From Saccoglossus kowalevskii (Eukaryota > Hemichordata > Enteropneusta > Harrimaniidae): a stretch of DNA of 26,292 bases. The stretch is from positions 1-26,292 of the forward strand of contig NW_003151426.1 of the NCBI RefSeq assembly GCF_000003605.2. Direction: 5' to 3'. The notes under the pieces were generated by a model. The model was not told the origin of the DNA. It did no database searches and saw nothing but the letters and a program-made list of their open reading frames with translations. This document shows positions 12,454 through 24,214 of this stretch, piece after piece (position 1 is the first letter of the stretch; every line of letters begins with the position of its first letter). Made by a program: the position numbers and the translations under genes.

Positions 12454-12650
12454 GACCACAAGTATGTCAAAACACAGTCAGTGGATGTACATTCCTGTTT
12501 TTAGAAGAGTGACAACAAGTATGTCAAAACACAGTCAGTGGATGTACATTCCTGTTTTTAGAAGAGTGACAAGTATGTCAAAACACAGTCAGTGGATGTA
12601 CATTCCAGTTTTTAGAAGAGTGAAAACAAGTATGTAAAAACACAGTCAGT
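12454..12650 (+). repeat. Block family B, short fragment
   Basis: GACCAC (12454) and GTGACAAGTATG (12566) lie 112 bases apart and are followed by a GTGAAAAC unit. That unit has TGTAAAAACAC, a stop in the open frame. The GTGAGA/CCTCG end of the block is missing directly downstream, so the fragment is joined to another variant. Confidence 0.8.
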
Positions 12651-13149
12651 GGATGTACATTCCTGTTTTTAGAAGAGTGTCAACAAGTATGTCAAAACAC
12701 AGTCAGTGGATGTACATTCCTGTTTTTAGAAGAGTGTCAACAAGTATGTCAAAACACAGTCAGTGGATGTACATTCCTGTTTTTAGAAGAGTGACAACAA
12801 GTATGTCAAAACACAGTCAGTGGATGTACATTCCAGTTTTTAGAAGAGTGTCAACAAGTATGTCAAAACACAGTCAGTGGATGTACATTCCTGTTTTTAG
12901 AAGAGTGAGAACAAGTATGTCAAAACACAGTCAGTGGATGTACATTCCTGTTTTTAGAAAAGTGACAACAAGTATGTCAAAACACAGTCAGTGGATGTAC
13001 ATTCCTGGTTTTAGAAGAGTGACAACAAGTATGTCAATCCACAGTCAGTGGAAGTACATTCCTGTTTTTAGAAGAGTGACAACAAGTATGACAAACACAG
13101 TCAGTGGATGTACATTCCTGTTTTTAGAAAAGTGACAACAAGTATGTCA

Positions 13150-13488
13150 AAACACAGTCAGTGGATGTACATTCCAGTTGTTAGAAGAGTGACAACAAGT
13201 ATGTCACTCCACAGTCAGTGGATGTACATTCCTGTTTTTAGAAGAGTGTCAACAAGTATGTCAAAACACAGTCAGTGGATGTACATTCCAGTTTTTAGAA
13301 GAGTGACAACAAGTATGTCAAAACACAGTCAGTGGATGTACATTCCAGTTTCTAGAAGTGTGACAACAAGTATGACAAAACACAGTCAGTGGATGTACAT
13401 TCCAGTTTTTAGAAGAGTGACAACAAGTATGTCAAAACACAGTCAGTGGATGTACATTCCAGTTGTTAGAAGAGTGACAACAAGTATG
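13150..13488 (+). repeat. 339-bp block shared with 5687-6025 (offset 7,463)
   Basis: This is the partner block. After it the array switches to five GTGTCAAC units in a row (13529-13760), a run not present after the first copy. Confidence 0.92.
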
Positions 13489-14506
13489 TCAAACACAGTC
13501 AGAGGATGTACATTCCTGTTTTTAGAAGAGTGTCAACAAGTATGTCAAAACACAGTCAGTGGATGTACATTCCAGTTTTTAGAAGAGTGTCAACAAGTAT
13601 GTCAAAACACAGTCAGTGGATGTACATTCCTGTTTTTAAAAGAGTGTCAACAAGTATGTCAAAACACAGTCAGTGGATGTACATTCCAGTTTTTAGAAGA
13701 GTGTCAACAAGTATGTCAAAACACAGTCAGTGAATGTACATTCCAGTTTTTAGAAGAGTGACAACAAGTATGTCAAAACACAGTCAGTGGATGTACATTC
13801 CTGTTTTAGAATAGTGACAACAAGTATGTCAAAACACAGTCAGTGGATGTACATTCCTGTTTTTAGAAGAGTGAAAACAAGTATGTCAATCCACAGTCAG
13901 TGGATGTACATTCCTGTTGTTAGAAGAGTGTCAACAAGTATGTCAAAACACAGTCAGTGGATGTACATTCCAGTTTTTAGAAGAGTGACAACAAGTATGT
14001 CAAAACACAGTCAGTGGATGTACATTCCTTTTTTTAGAAGAGTGTCAACAAGTATGTCAAAACACAGTCAGTGGATGTACATTCTGTTTTTAGAAAAGTG
14101 ACAACAAGTATGTCAAAACACAGTCAGTGGATGTACATTCCTGTTTTAGAAGAGTGTCAACAAGTATGTCAAAACACAGTCAGTGGATGTACATTCCAGT
14201 TTTTAGAAGAGTGACAACAAGTATGTCAATCCACAGTCAGTGGATGTACATTCCTGTTTTTAGAAGAGTGACAACAAGTATGTCAAATCACAGTCAGTGG
14301 ATGTACATTCCAGTTTTTAGAAGAGTGTCAACAAGTATGTCAAAACACAGTCAGTGGATGTACATTCCTGTTTTTGGAAGAGTGTCAACAAGTATGTCAA
14401 AACACAGTCAGTGGATGTACATTCCTGTTTTTAGAAGAGTGTCAACAAGTATGTCAAAACACAGTCAGTGGATGTACATTCCAGTTTTTTAGAAGAGTGA
14501 CAACAT

Positions 14507-15005
14507 GTATGACAAACACAGTCAGTGGATGTACATTCCTGTTTTTAGAAAAGTGACAACAAGTATGTCAAAACACAGTCAGTGGATGTACATTCCTGGT
14601 TTTAGAAGAGTGACAACAAGTATGTCAATCCACAGTCAGTGGAAGTACATTCCTGTTTTTAGAAGAGTGACAACAAGTATGTCAAAACACAGTCAGTGGA
14701 TGTACATTCCTGTTTTTAGAAGAGTGACCACAAGTATGTCAAAACACAGTCAGTGGATGTACATTCCTGTTTTTAGAAGAGTGACAACAAGTATGTCAAA
14801 ACACAGTCAGTGGATGTACATTCCTGTTTTTAGAAGAGTGACAAGTATGTCAAAACACAGTCAGTGGATGTACATTCCAGTTTTTAGAAGAGTGAAAACA
14901 AGTATGTCAAAACACAGTCAGTGGATCTACATTCCTGTTTTTAGAAGAGTGAGAACAAGTATGTCAAAACACAGTCAGTGGATGTACATTCCTCGTTTTT
15001 GAAGA
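14507..15005 (+). repeat. Block family B, copy at 14.5 kb
   Basis: It has the same marker order as the 32-530 copy. GACCAC is at 14726 (+219), GTGACAAGTATG at 14838 (+331) and CCTCG at 14991 (+484). One unit has GTGAAAAC where copy 1 has GTGACAAC. The next block starts 851 bases downstream, so this and the following copy form a tandem pair. Confidence 0.92.
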
Positions 15006-15357
15006 GTGACAACAAGTATGTCAATCCACAGTCAGTGGATGTACATTCCTGTTTTTAGAAGAGTGACAACAAGTATGTCAAAACACAGTCAGTGGATGTA
15101 CATTCCTGTTTTTAGAAGAGTGTCAACAAGTATGTCAAAACACAGTCAGTGGATGTACATTCCTGTTTTTAGAAGAGTGTCAACAAGTATGTCAAAACAC
15201 AGTCAGTGGATGTACATTCCTGTTTTTAGAAGAGTGACAACAAGTATGTCAAAACACAGTCAGTGGATGTACATTCCTGTTTTTAGAAGAGTGTCAACAA
15301 GTATGTCAAAACACAGTCAGTGGATGTACATTCCAGTTTTTAGAAGAGTGACAACAA

Positions 15358-15860
15358 GTATGACAAACACAGTCAGTGGATGTACATTCCTGTTTTTAGA
15401 AAAGTGACAACAAGTATGTCAAAACACAGTCAGTAGAGGTACATTCCTGGTTTTAGAAGAGTGACAACAAGTATGTCAATCCACAGTCAGTGGAAGTACA
15501 TTCCTGTTTTTAGAAGAGTGACAACAAGTATGTCAAAACACAGTCAGTGGATGTACATTCCTGTTTTTAGAAGAGTGACCACAAGTATGTCAAAACACAG
15601 TCAGTGGATGTACATTCCTGTTTTTAGAAGAGTGACAACAAGTATGTCAAAACACAGTCAGTGGATGTACATTCCTGTTTTTAGAAGAGTGACAAGTATG
15701 TCTTAACACAGTCGGTGGAGGAAGATTCCAGTTGTTAGAAGAGTGAAAACAAGTATGTCAAAACACAGTCAGTGGATGTACATTCCTGTTTTTTATAAGA
15801 GTGAGAACAAGTATGTCAAAACACAGTCAGTGGATGTACATTCCTCGTTTTTTGAAGAGT
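15358..15860 (+). repeat. Block family B, copy at 15.4 kb, locally degraded
   Basis: GACCAC (15577) and GTGACAAGTATG (15689) keep the +219 and +331 spacing. CCTCG (15843) is at +485 because of an extra T upstream. The copy has its own damage: CAGTAGAGG near 15431, a degraded unit at 15699-15740 (TCTTAACACAGTCGG, then GGAGGAAGATTCC), extra T residues, and GTCGATCCGCAG near 15875. Confidence 0.9.
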
Positions 15861-17115
15861 GACAACAAGTATGTCGATCCGCAGTCAGTGGATGTACATT
15901 CCTGTTTTTAGAAGAGTGACAACAAGTATGTCAAAACACAGTCAGTGGATGTACATTCCAGTTTCTAGAAGAGTGACAACAAGTATGTCAAAACACAGTC
16001 AGTGGATGTACATTCCAGTTTTTAGAAGAGTGACAACAAGTATGTCAAAACACAGTCAGGGGATGTACATTCCTGTTTTTAGAAGAGTGACAACAAGTAT
16101 GTCAAAACACAGTCAGTGGATGTACATTCCTGTTTTTAGAAGAGTGACAACAAGTATGTCAAAACACAGTCAGTGGATGTACTTTCCTGTTTTTAGAAGA
16201 AATGACAACAAGTATGTCAAAACACAGTCAGTGGATGTACATCTCTCTGTTTTTAGAAGAGTGACAACAAGTATGTCAAAACACAGTCAGTGGATGTACA
16301 TTCCAGTTTCTAGAAGAGTGACAACAAGTATGTCAAAACACAGTCAGTGGATGTACATTCCTGTTTTTAGAAAAGTGACAACAAGTATGTCAATCCACAG
16401 TCAGTGGATGTACATTCCTGTTTTTAGAAGAGTGACAACAAGTATGTCAAAACACAGTCAGTGGATGTACATTCCTGTTTTTAGAAGAGTGACAACAAGG
16501 ATGTCAAAACACAGTCAGTGGATGTACATTCCTGTTTTTAGAAGAGTGACAACAAGTATGTCAAAACACAGTCAGTGGATGTACATTCCTGTTTTTAGAA
16601 GAGTGACAACAAGTATGTCAAAACACAGTCAGTGGATGTACATTCCTGTTTTTAGAAGAGTGACAACAAGTATGTCAAAACACAGTCAGTGGATGTACAT
16701 TCCTGTTTTTAGAAGAGTGACAACAAGTATGTCAAAACACAGTCAGTGGATGTACATTCCAGTTTCTAGAAGTGTGACAACAAGTATGTCATAACACAGT
16801 CAGTGGATGTACATTCCTGTTTTTAGAAAAGTGACAACAAGTATGTCAATCCACAGTCAGTGGATGTACATTTCTGTTTTTAGAATAGTGTCAACAAGTA
16901 TGTCAAAACACAGTCAGTGGATGTACATTCCAGTTTTTAGAAGAGTGACAACAAGTATGTCAAAACACAGTCAGTGGATGTACATTCCTGTTTTTAGAAG
17001 AGTGTCAACAAGTATGTCAAAACACAGTCAGTGGATGTACATTCCTGTTTTTAGAAGAGTGACAACAAGTATGTCAAAACACAGTCAGTGGATGTACATT
17101 CCTGTTTTTAGAAGA

Positions 17116-17283
17116 GTGACAAGTATGTCAAAACACAGTCAGTGGATGTACATTCCAGTTTTTAGAAGAGTGAAAACAAGTATGTCAAAACACAGTCAGT
17201 TGATGTACATTCCTGTTTTTAGAAGAGTGAGAACAAGTATGTCAAAACACAGTCAGTGGGTGTACATTCCTCGTTTTTGAAGA
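17116..17283 (+). repeat. Block family B, 3' end only
   Basis: GTGACAAGTATG (17116), GTGAAAAC, GTGAGAAC and CCTCGTTTTTGAAG (17269) are in the usual order and followed by AATCCAC. The upstream GACCAC marker is absent. Confidence 0.8.
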
Positions 17284-19279
17284 GTGACAACAAGTATGTC
17301 AATCCACAGTCAGTGGATGTACATTCCTGTTTTTAGAAGAGTGACAACAAGTATGTCAAAACACAGTCAGTGGATGTGCATTCCAGTTTTTAGAAGGGTG
17401 ACAACAAGTATGTCAAAACACAGTCAGTGGAAGTACATTCCAGTTTCTAGAAGAGTGACAACAAGTATGTCAAAACACAGTCAGTGGATGTACATTCCTG
17501 TTTTTAGAAGAGTGACAACAAGTATGTCAAAACACAGTCAGTGGATGTACATTCCTGTTTTTAGAAGAGTGTCAACAAGTATGTCAAAACACAGTCAGTG
17601 GATGTACATTCCTGTTTTTAGAAAAGTGACAACAAGTATGTCAAAGCACAGTCAGTGGATGTACATTCCTGGTTTTAGAAGAGTGACAACAAGTATGTCA
17701 ATCCACAGTCAGTGGATGTACATTTCCTGTTTTTAGAAGAGTGACAACAAGTATGTCAAAACACAGTCAGTGGATGTACATTCCATTTGTTAGAAGAGTG
17801 ACAACAAGTATGTCAATCCACAGTCAGTGGATGTACATTTCCTGTTTTTAGAAGAGTGACAACAAGTATGTCAAAACACAGTCAGTGGATGTACATTCCA
17901 GTTTTTAGAAGAGTGACAACAAGTATGTCAAAACACAGTCAGTGGATGTACATTCCAGTTTTTAGAAGAGTGACAACAAGTATGTCAAAACACAGTCAGT
18001 GGATGTACATTCCAGTTTTTAGAAGAGTGACAACAAGTATGTCAAAACACAGTCAGTGGATGTACATTCCTGTTTTTAGAAAAGTGACAACAAGTATGTC
18101 AAAACACAGTAAGTAGATGTACATTCCTGTTTTTAGAAGAGTGACAACAAGTATGTCAAAACACAGTCAGTGGATGTACATTCCAGTTGTTAGAAGAGTG
18201 ACAACAAGTATGTCAAAACACAGTCAGTCGATGTACATTCCAGTTGTTAGAAGAGTGACAACAAGTATGTCAAAACACAGTCAGTGGATGTACATTCCAG
18301 TTTTTAGAAGAGTGACAACAAGTATGTCAAAACACAGTCAGTGGATGTACATTCCTGTTTTTAGAAGAGTGACAACAAGTATGTCAAAACACAGTCAGTG
18401 GATGTACATTCCTGTTTTTAGAAGAGTGACTACAAGTATGTCAAAACACAATCAGTGGATGTACATTCCTGTTTTTAGAAGAGTGACAACAAGTATGTCA
18501 AAACATAGTCAGTGGATGTACATTCCTCGTTGTTAGAAGAGTGACAACAAGTATGTCAATCCACAGTCAGTGGATGTACATTCCTGTTTTTAGAAAAGTG
18601 ACAACAAGTATGTCAAAACACAGTCAGTGGATGTACATTCCAGTTGTTAGAAGAGTGACAACAAGTATGTCAAAACACAGTCAGTGGATGTACATTCCAG
18701 TTTTTAGAAAAGTGACAACAAGTATGTCAAAACACAGTCAGTGGATGTACATTCCAGTTGTTAGAAGAGTGACAACAAGTATGTCAAAACACAGTCAGTG
18801 GATGTACATTCCAGTTGTTAGAACAGTGACAACAAGTATGTCAAAACACAGTCAGTGGATGTACATTCCTGTTTTTAGAAGAGTGACAACAAGTATGTCA
18901 AACCACAGTCAGTGGATGTACATTCCTTTTTAGAAGAGTAACAACAAGTATGTCAAAACACAGTCAGTGGATGTACATTCCAGTTTTTAGAAGAGTGACA
19001 ACAAGTATGTCAAAACACAGTCAGTGGATGTACATTCCAGTTTTTAGAAGAGTGACAACAAGTATGTCAAAACTCAGTCAGTGGATGTACATTCCAGTTT
19101 TTAGAAGAGTGACAACAAGTATGTCAAAACACAGTCAGTGGATGTACATTCCTGTTTTTAGAAGAGTGACAACAAGTATGTCAAAACACAGTCAGTGGAT
19201 GTACATTCCTGTTTTAGAAGAGTGTCAACAAGTATGTCAAAACACAGTCAGTGGATGTACATTCCTGTTTCTAGAAGAG

Positions 19280-19730
19280 TGACAACAATTATGTCAATCC
19301 ACAGTCGGTGGATGTACATTCCTGTTTATAGAAGAATGACAACAATTATGTCAAAACACAGTCTGAGGATGTACATTCCAGTTTCTAGAACAGTGACAAC
19401 AAGTATGTCAAAACACTGTCAGTGGATGTACGTTCTGTTTTTAGAAAAATGACAACTAGTATGTCTGAACACAATCCCCGGATGTACATTCCTGTTTTAA
19501 AAGAATGTCAACAAGTATGTCAAAACACAGTCAGTGGATGTACATTCCAGTTTCTAAAAGAGTGACAACAAGTATGTCCAAACTCAGCCTCTGGATGTAC
19601 ATTCCAGTTGCTAAAAGAGTGACCACAATTATGTCAGAACACATGCCGTGGATGTACATTCCTGTGTTTAGAAGAGTGAACACAAGTGATGTCGCAACGC
19701 AGTCATTGGATGTACATTCCTGGTTTTAGA
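19280..19730 (+). repeat. Degraded island 3, the most diverged stretch
   Basis: About eight units carry scattered substitutions: AATTATG, CAGTCGG, CAGTCTGAGG, CACTGTC, GTACGTTCTG, AACTAGTATGTCTG, CACAATCCCCGG, CAGCCTCTGG, ACATGCCGTGG, CCTGTGTTTAG and GTGATGTCGCAACGC. The changes are mostly private to one unit, which is what old, unhomogenised copies look like. Confidence 0.88.
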
Positions 19731-19860
19731 AGAGTGACAACAAGTATGTCAATCCACAGTCAGTGGATGTACATTCCTGTTTTTAGAAGAGTGACAACAA
19801 GTATGTCAAAACACAGTCAGTGGATGTACATTCCTGTTTTTAGAAGAGTGACAACAAGTA

Positions 19861-20543
19861 TGTGAATCCACAGTCAGTGGATGTACATTCCTGTTTTTAG
19901 AAGAGTGACAACAAGTATGTCAAAACACAATCAGTGGATGTACATTCCTGTTTTAGAAGAGTGTCAACAAGTATGTCAAAACACAGTCAGTGGATGTACA
20001 TTCCAGTTTCTAGAAGAGTGACAACAAGTATGTCAAAACACAGTCAGTGGATGTACATTCCTGTTTTTAGAAAAGTGAAAACAAGTATGTCAATCCACAG
20101 TCAGTAGATGTACATTCCTGTTTTTAGAAGAGTGACAACAAGTATATCAAAACACAGTCAGTGGATGTACATTCCAGTTGTTAGAAGAGTGACAACAAGT
20201 ATGTCAAAACACAGTCAGTGGATGTACATTCCAGTTGTTGGAAGAGTGACAACAAGTATGTCAATCCACAGTCAGTGGATGTACATTCCTGTTTTTAGAA
20301 GAGTGTCAACAAGTACGTCAAAACACAGTCAGTACATGTACATTCCAGTTTTTAGAAGAGTGACAACAAGTATGTCAATCCACAGTCAGTGGATGTACAT
20401 TCCTGTTTTTAGAAGAGTTTCAACAAGTATGTCAAAACACAGTCAGTGGATGTACATTCCTGTTTTTAGAAGAGTGACAACAAGTATGTCAAAACACAGT
20501 CAGTGGATGTACATTCCTGTTTTTAGAAGAGTGACAACAAGTA
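19861..20543 (+). repeat. 683-bp higher-order unit bounded by TGTGAATCC
   Basis: The rare marker TGTGAATCC occurs at 19861, 20544 and 24071. The first two are 683 bases apart, which is twelve units minus one base; the lost base is in the T run near 19950. The 20544 copy lacks the AACACAATC that follows the other two, so the repeat has been reshuffled. Confidence 0.75.
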
Positions 20544-20612
20544 TGTGAATCCACAGTCAGTGGATGTACATTCCTGTTTTTAGAAGAGTGACAACAAGTA
20601 TGTCAAAACACA
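19966..20612 (+). repeat. 647-bp duplicated segment, copy 1
   Basis: By eye this is base-for-base identical to 23493-24139, offset 3,527. It includes rare markers: TAG in CAGTCAGTAGATG, AGTATATC, GTTGTTGG, AGTACGTC, CAGTACATG, GAGTTTCAAC and TGTGAATCC. The copies part at the left where 19965 and 23492 carry different unit variants. They part at the right at AACACAGTC against AACACAATC. Confidence 0.95.
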
Positions 20613-22110
20613 GTCAGTGGATGTACATTCCAGTTGTTAGAAGAGTGACAACAAGTATGTCAAAACACAGTCAGTGGATGTACATTCCAGTTGTTAGAAG
20701 AGTGACAACAAGTATGTCAAAACACAGTCAGTGGATGTACATTCCAGTTTTTAGAAGAGTAACAACAAGTATGTCAAAACACAGTCAGTGGATGTACATT
20801 CCAGTTGTTAGAGGAGTGACAACAAGTATGTCAATCCACAGTCAGTGGATGTACATTCCTGTTTTTAGAAAAGTGACAACAAGTATGTCAAAACACAGTC
20901 AGTGGATGTACATTCCTGTTTTTAGAAAAGTGACAACAAGTATGTCAATCCACAGTCAGTAGATGTACATTCCTGTTTTTAGAAGAGTGATAACAAGTAT
21001 GTCAAAACACAGTCAGTGGATGTACATTCCTGTTTTAGAAGAGTGACAACAAGTATTTCAAAACACAGTCAGTTGATGTACATTCCTGTTTTTAGAAGAG
21101 TGACAACAAGCATGTCAATCCACAGTCAGTAGATGTACATTCCTGTTTTTAGAAGAGTGACAACAATTATGTCAAAACACAGTCAGTCGATGTACATTCC
21201 TGTTTTTAAAAGAGTGACTACAAGGATGTCAAAACACAGTCAGTGTATGTACATTCCAGTTTCTAGAAGAGTGACAACAAGTATGTCAAAACACAGTCAG
21301 TGGATGTACATTCCTGTTTTTAGAAGAGTGAAAACAAGTATGTCAAAACACAGTCAGTGGATGTACATTCCTGTTTTTAGAAAAGTGACAACAAGTATGT
21401 CAATCCACAGTCAGTAGATGTACATTCCTGTTTTTAGAAGAGTGATAACAAGTATGTCAAAACACAGTCAGTCGATGTCCATTCCTGTTTTAGAAGAGTG
21501 ACAACAAGTATGTCAAAACACAGTCAGTGGATGTACATTCCTGTTTTTAGAAGAGTGACAACAAGTATGTCAAAACACAGTCAGTGGATGTACGTTCCTG
21601 TTTTTAGAAAAGTGACAACAAGTATGTCAAAACACAGTCAGTGGATGTACATTCCTGTTTTTAGAAAAGTGACAACAAGTATGTCAATCCACAGTCAGTA
21701 GATGTACATTCCTGTTTTTAGAAGAGTGACAACAAGTATGTCAAAACACAGTCAGTGGATGTACATTCCTATTGTTAGAAGAGTGACAACAAGTATGTCA
21801 AAACACAGTCAGTGGATGTACATTCCTGTTTTTAGAAGAGTGACAACAAGTATGTCAAAACACAGTCAGTGGATGTACATTCCTGTTTTTAGAAGAGTGA
21901 CAACAAGTATGTCAAAACACAGTCAGTGGATGTACATTCCTGTTTTTAGAAAAGTGACAACAAGTATGTCAAAACACAGTCAGTGGATGTACATTCCTGG
22001 TTTTAGAAGAGTGACAACAAGTATGTCAAAACACAGTCAGTGGATGTACATTCCTGTTTATAGAAGAGTGACAACAAGTATGTCAAAACACAGTCAGTGG
22101 ATGTACATTC

Positions 22111-22448
22111 CAGTTTCTAGAAGAGTGACAACAAGTATGTCAAAACACAGTCAGTGGATGTACATTCTGTTTTTAGAAAAGTGACAACAAGTATGTCAAA
22201 ACACAGTCAGTGGATGTACATTCCTGTTTTAGAAGAGTGTCAACAAGTATGTCAAAACACAGTCAGTGGATGTACATTCCAGTTTCTAGAAGAGTGACAA
22301 CAAGTATGTCAAAACACAGTCAGTGGATGTACATTCTGTTTTTAGAAAAGTGACAACAAGTATGTCAAAACACAGTCAGTGGATGTACATTCCTGTTTTA
22401 TAAGAGTGTCAACAAGTATGTCAAAACACAGTCAGTGGATGTACATTC
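22111..22448 (+). repeat. 169-bp higher-order repeat, two copies
   Basis: CAGTTTCTAG occurs at 22111, 22280 and 22449, each 169 apart (3 x 57 - 2). Each copy has two one-base deletions in successive units: CATTCTG for CATTCCTG, then GTTTTAG for GTTTTTAG. The copies differ at one base (TTTTAGAAG against TTTTATAAG). The same deletion pair also occurs near 8850-8925 and 14083-14155. Confidence 0.93.
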
Positions 22449-23492
22449 CAGTTTCTAGAAGAGTGACAACAAGTATGTCACTCCACAGTCAGTGGATGTA
22501 CATTCCTGTTTATAGAAGAGTGTCAACAAGTATGTCAAAACACAGTCAGTGGATGTACATTCCAGTTTTTAGAAGAGTGACAACAAGTATGTCAAAACAC
22601 AGTCAGTGGATGTACATTCCAGTTTCTAGAAGAGTGACAACAAGTATGTCAAAACACAGTCAGTGGATGTACATTCCAGTTTCTAGAAGAGTGACAACAA
22701 GTATGTCAAAACACAGTCAGTGGATGTACATTCCAGTTTCTAGAAGAGTGACAACAAGTATGTCAAAACACAGTCAGTGGATGTACATTCCTGTTTTTAG
22801 AAGAGTGACAACAAGTATGTCAAAACACAGTCAGTGGATGTACATTCCTGTTTTTATAAGAGTGAGAACAAGTATGTCAAAACACAGTCAGTGGATGTAC
22901 ATTCCTCGTTTTTGAAGAGTGACAACAAGTATGTCAATCCACAGTCAGTGGATGTACATTCCTGTTTTTAGAAGAGTGACAACAAGTATGTCAAAACACA
23001 GTCAGTGGATGTACATTCCTGTTTTTAGAAGAGTGTCAACAAGTATGTCAAAGCACAGTCAGTGGATGTACATTCCTGTTTTAGAAGAATGTCAACAAGT
23101 ATGTCAAAACACAGTCAGTGGATGTACATTCCTGTTTTTAGAAGAGTGACAACAAGTATGTCAAAACACAGTCAGTGGATGTACAATCCTGTTTTTAGAA
23201 GAGTGTCAACAAGTATGTCAAAACACAGTCAGTGGATGTACATTCCAGTTTTTAGAAGAGTGACAACAAGTATGTCAAAACACAGTCAGTGGATGTACAT
23301 TCCTGTTTTTAGAAGAGTGACAACAAGTATGTCAAAACACAGTCAGTGGATGTACATTCCAGTTTCTAGAAGAGTGACAACAAGTATGTCAAAACACAGT
23401 CAGTGGATGTACATTCCAGTTTTTAGAAGAGTGACAACAAGTATGTCAAAACACAGTCAGTGGATGTACATTCCTGTTTTTAGAGGAGTGAC

Positions 23493-24139
23493 AACAAGTA
23501 TGTCAAAACACAGTCAGTGGATGTACATTCCAGTTTCTAGAAGAGTGACAACAAGTATGTCAAAACACAGTCAGTGGATGTACATTCCTGTTTTTAGAAA
23601 AGTGAAAACAAGTATGTCAATCCACAGTCAGTAGATGTACATTCCTGTTTTTAGAAGAGTGACAACAAGTATATCAAAACACAGTCAGTGGATGTACATT
23701 CCAGTTGTTAGAAGAGTGACAACAAGTATGTCAAAACACAGTCAGTGGATGTACATTCCAGTTGTTGGAAGAGTGACAACAAGTATGTCAATCCACAGTC
23801 AGTGGATGTACATTCCTGTTTTTAGAAGAGTGTCAACAAGTACGTCAAAACACAGTCAGTACATGTACATTCCAGTTTTTAGAAGAGTGACAACAAGTAT
23901 GTCAATCCACAGTCAGTGGATGTACATTCCTGTTTTTAGAAGAGTTTCAACAAGTATGTCAAAACACAGTCAGTGGATGTACATTCCTGTTTTTAGAAGA
24001 GTGACAACAAGTATGTCAAAACACAGTCAGTGGATGTACATTCCTGTTTTTAGAAGAGTGACAACAAGTATGTGAATCCACAGTCAGTGGATGTACATTC
24101 CTGTTTTTAGAAGAGTGACAACAAGTATGTCAAAACACA
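23493..24139 (+). repeat. 647-bp duplicated segment, copy 2
   Basis: This is the partner of 19966-20612 at offset 3,527, with no difference seen by eye. After the shared segment (from 24071) the sequence continues like the unit order at 19861-20009: TGTGAATCC, then AACACAATC, then a T-short unit with GTGTCAAC. The junction therefore joins the tail of one 683-bp higher-order unit to the head of another. Confidence 0.95.
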
Positions 24140-24214
24140 ATCAGTGGATGTACATTCCTGTTTTAGAAGAGTGTCAACAAGTATGTCAAAACACAGTCAG
24201 TGGATGTACATTCC

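Noticed and set aside
13486-13760. Cysteine-rich or zinc-finger-like protein in the second frame
   Set aside because: Three cysteines per 19 residues but no histidine pair in C2H2 spacing, and most units carry TGA in this frame.
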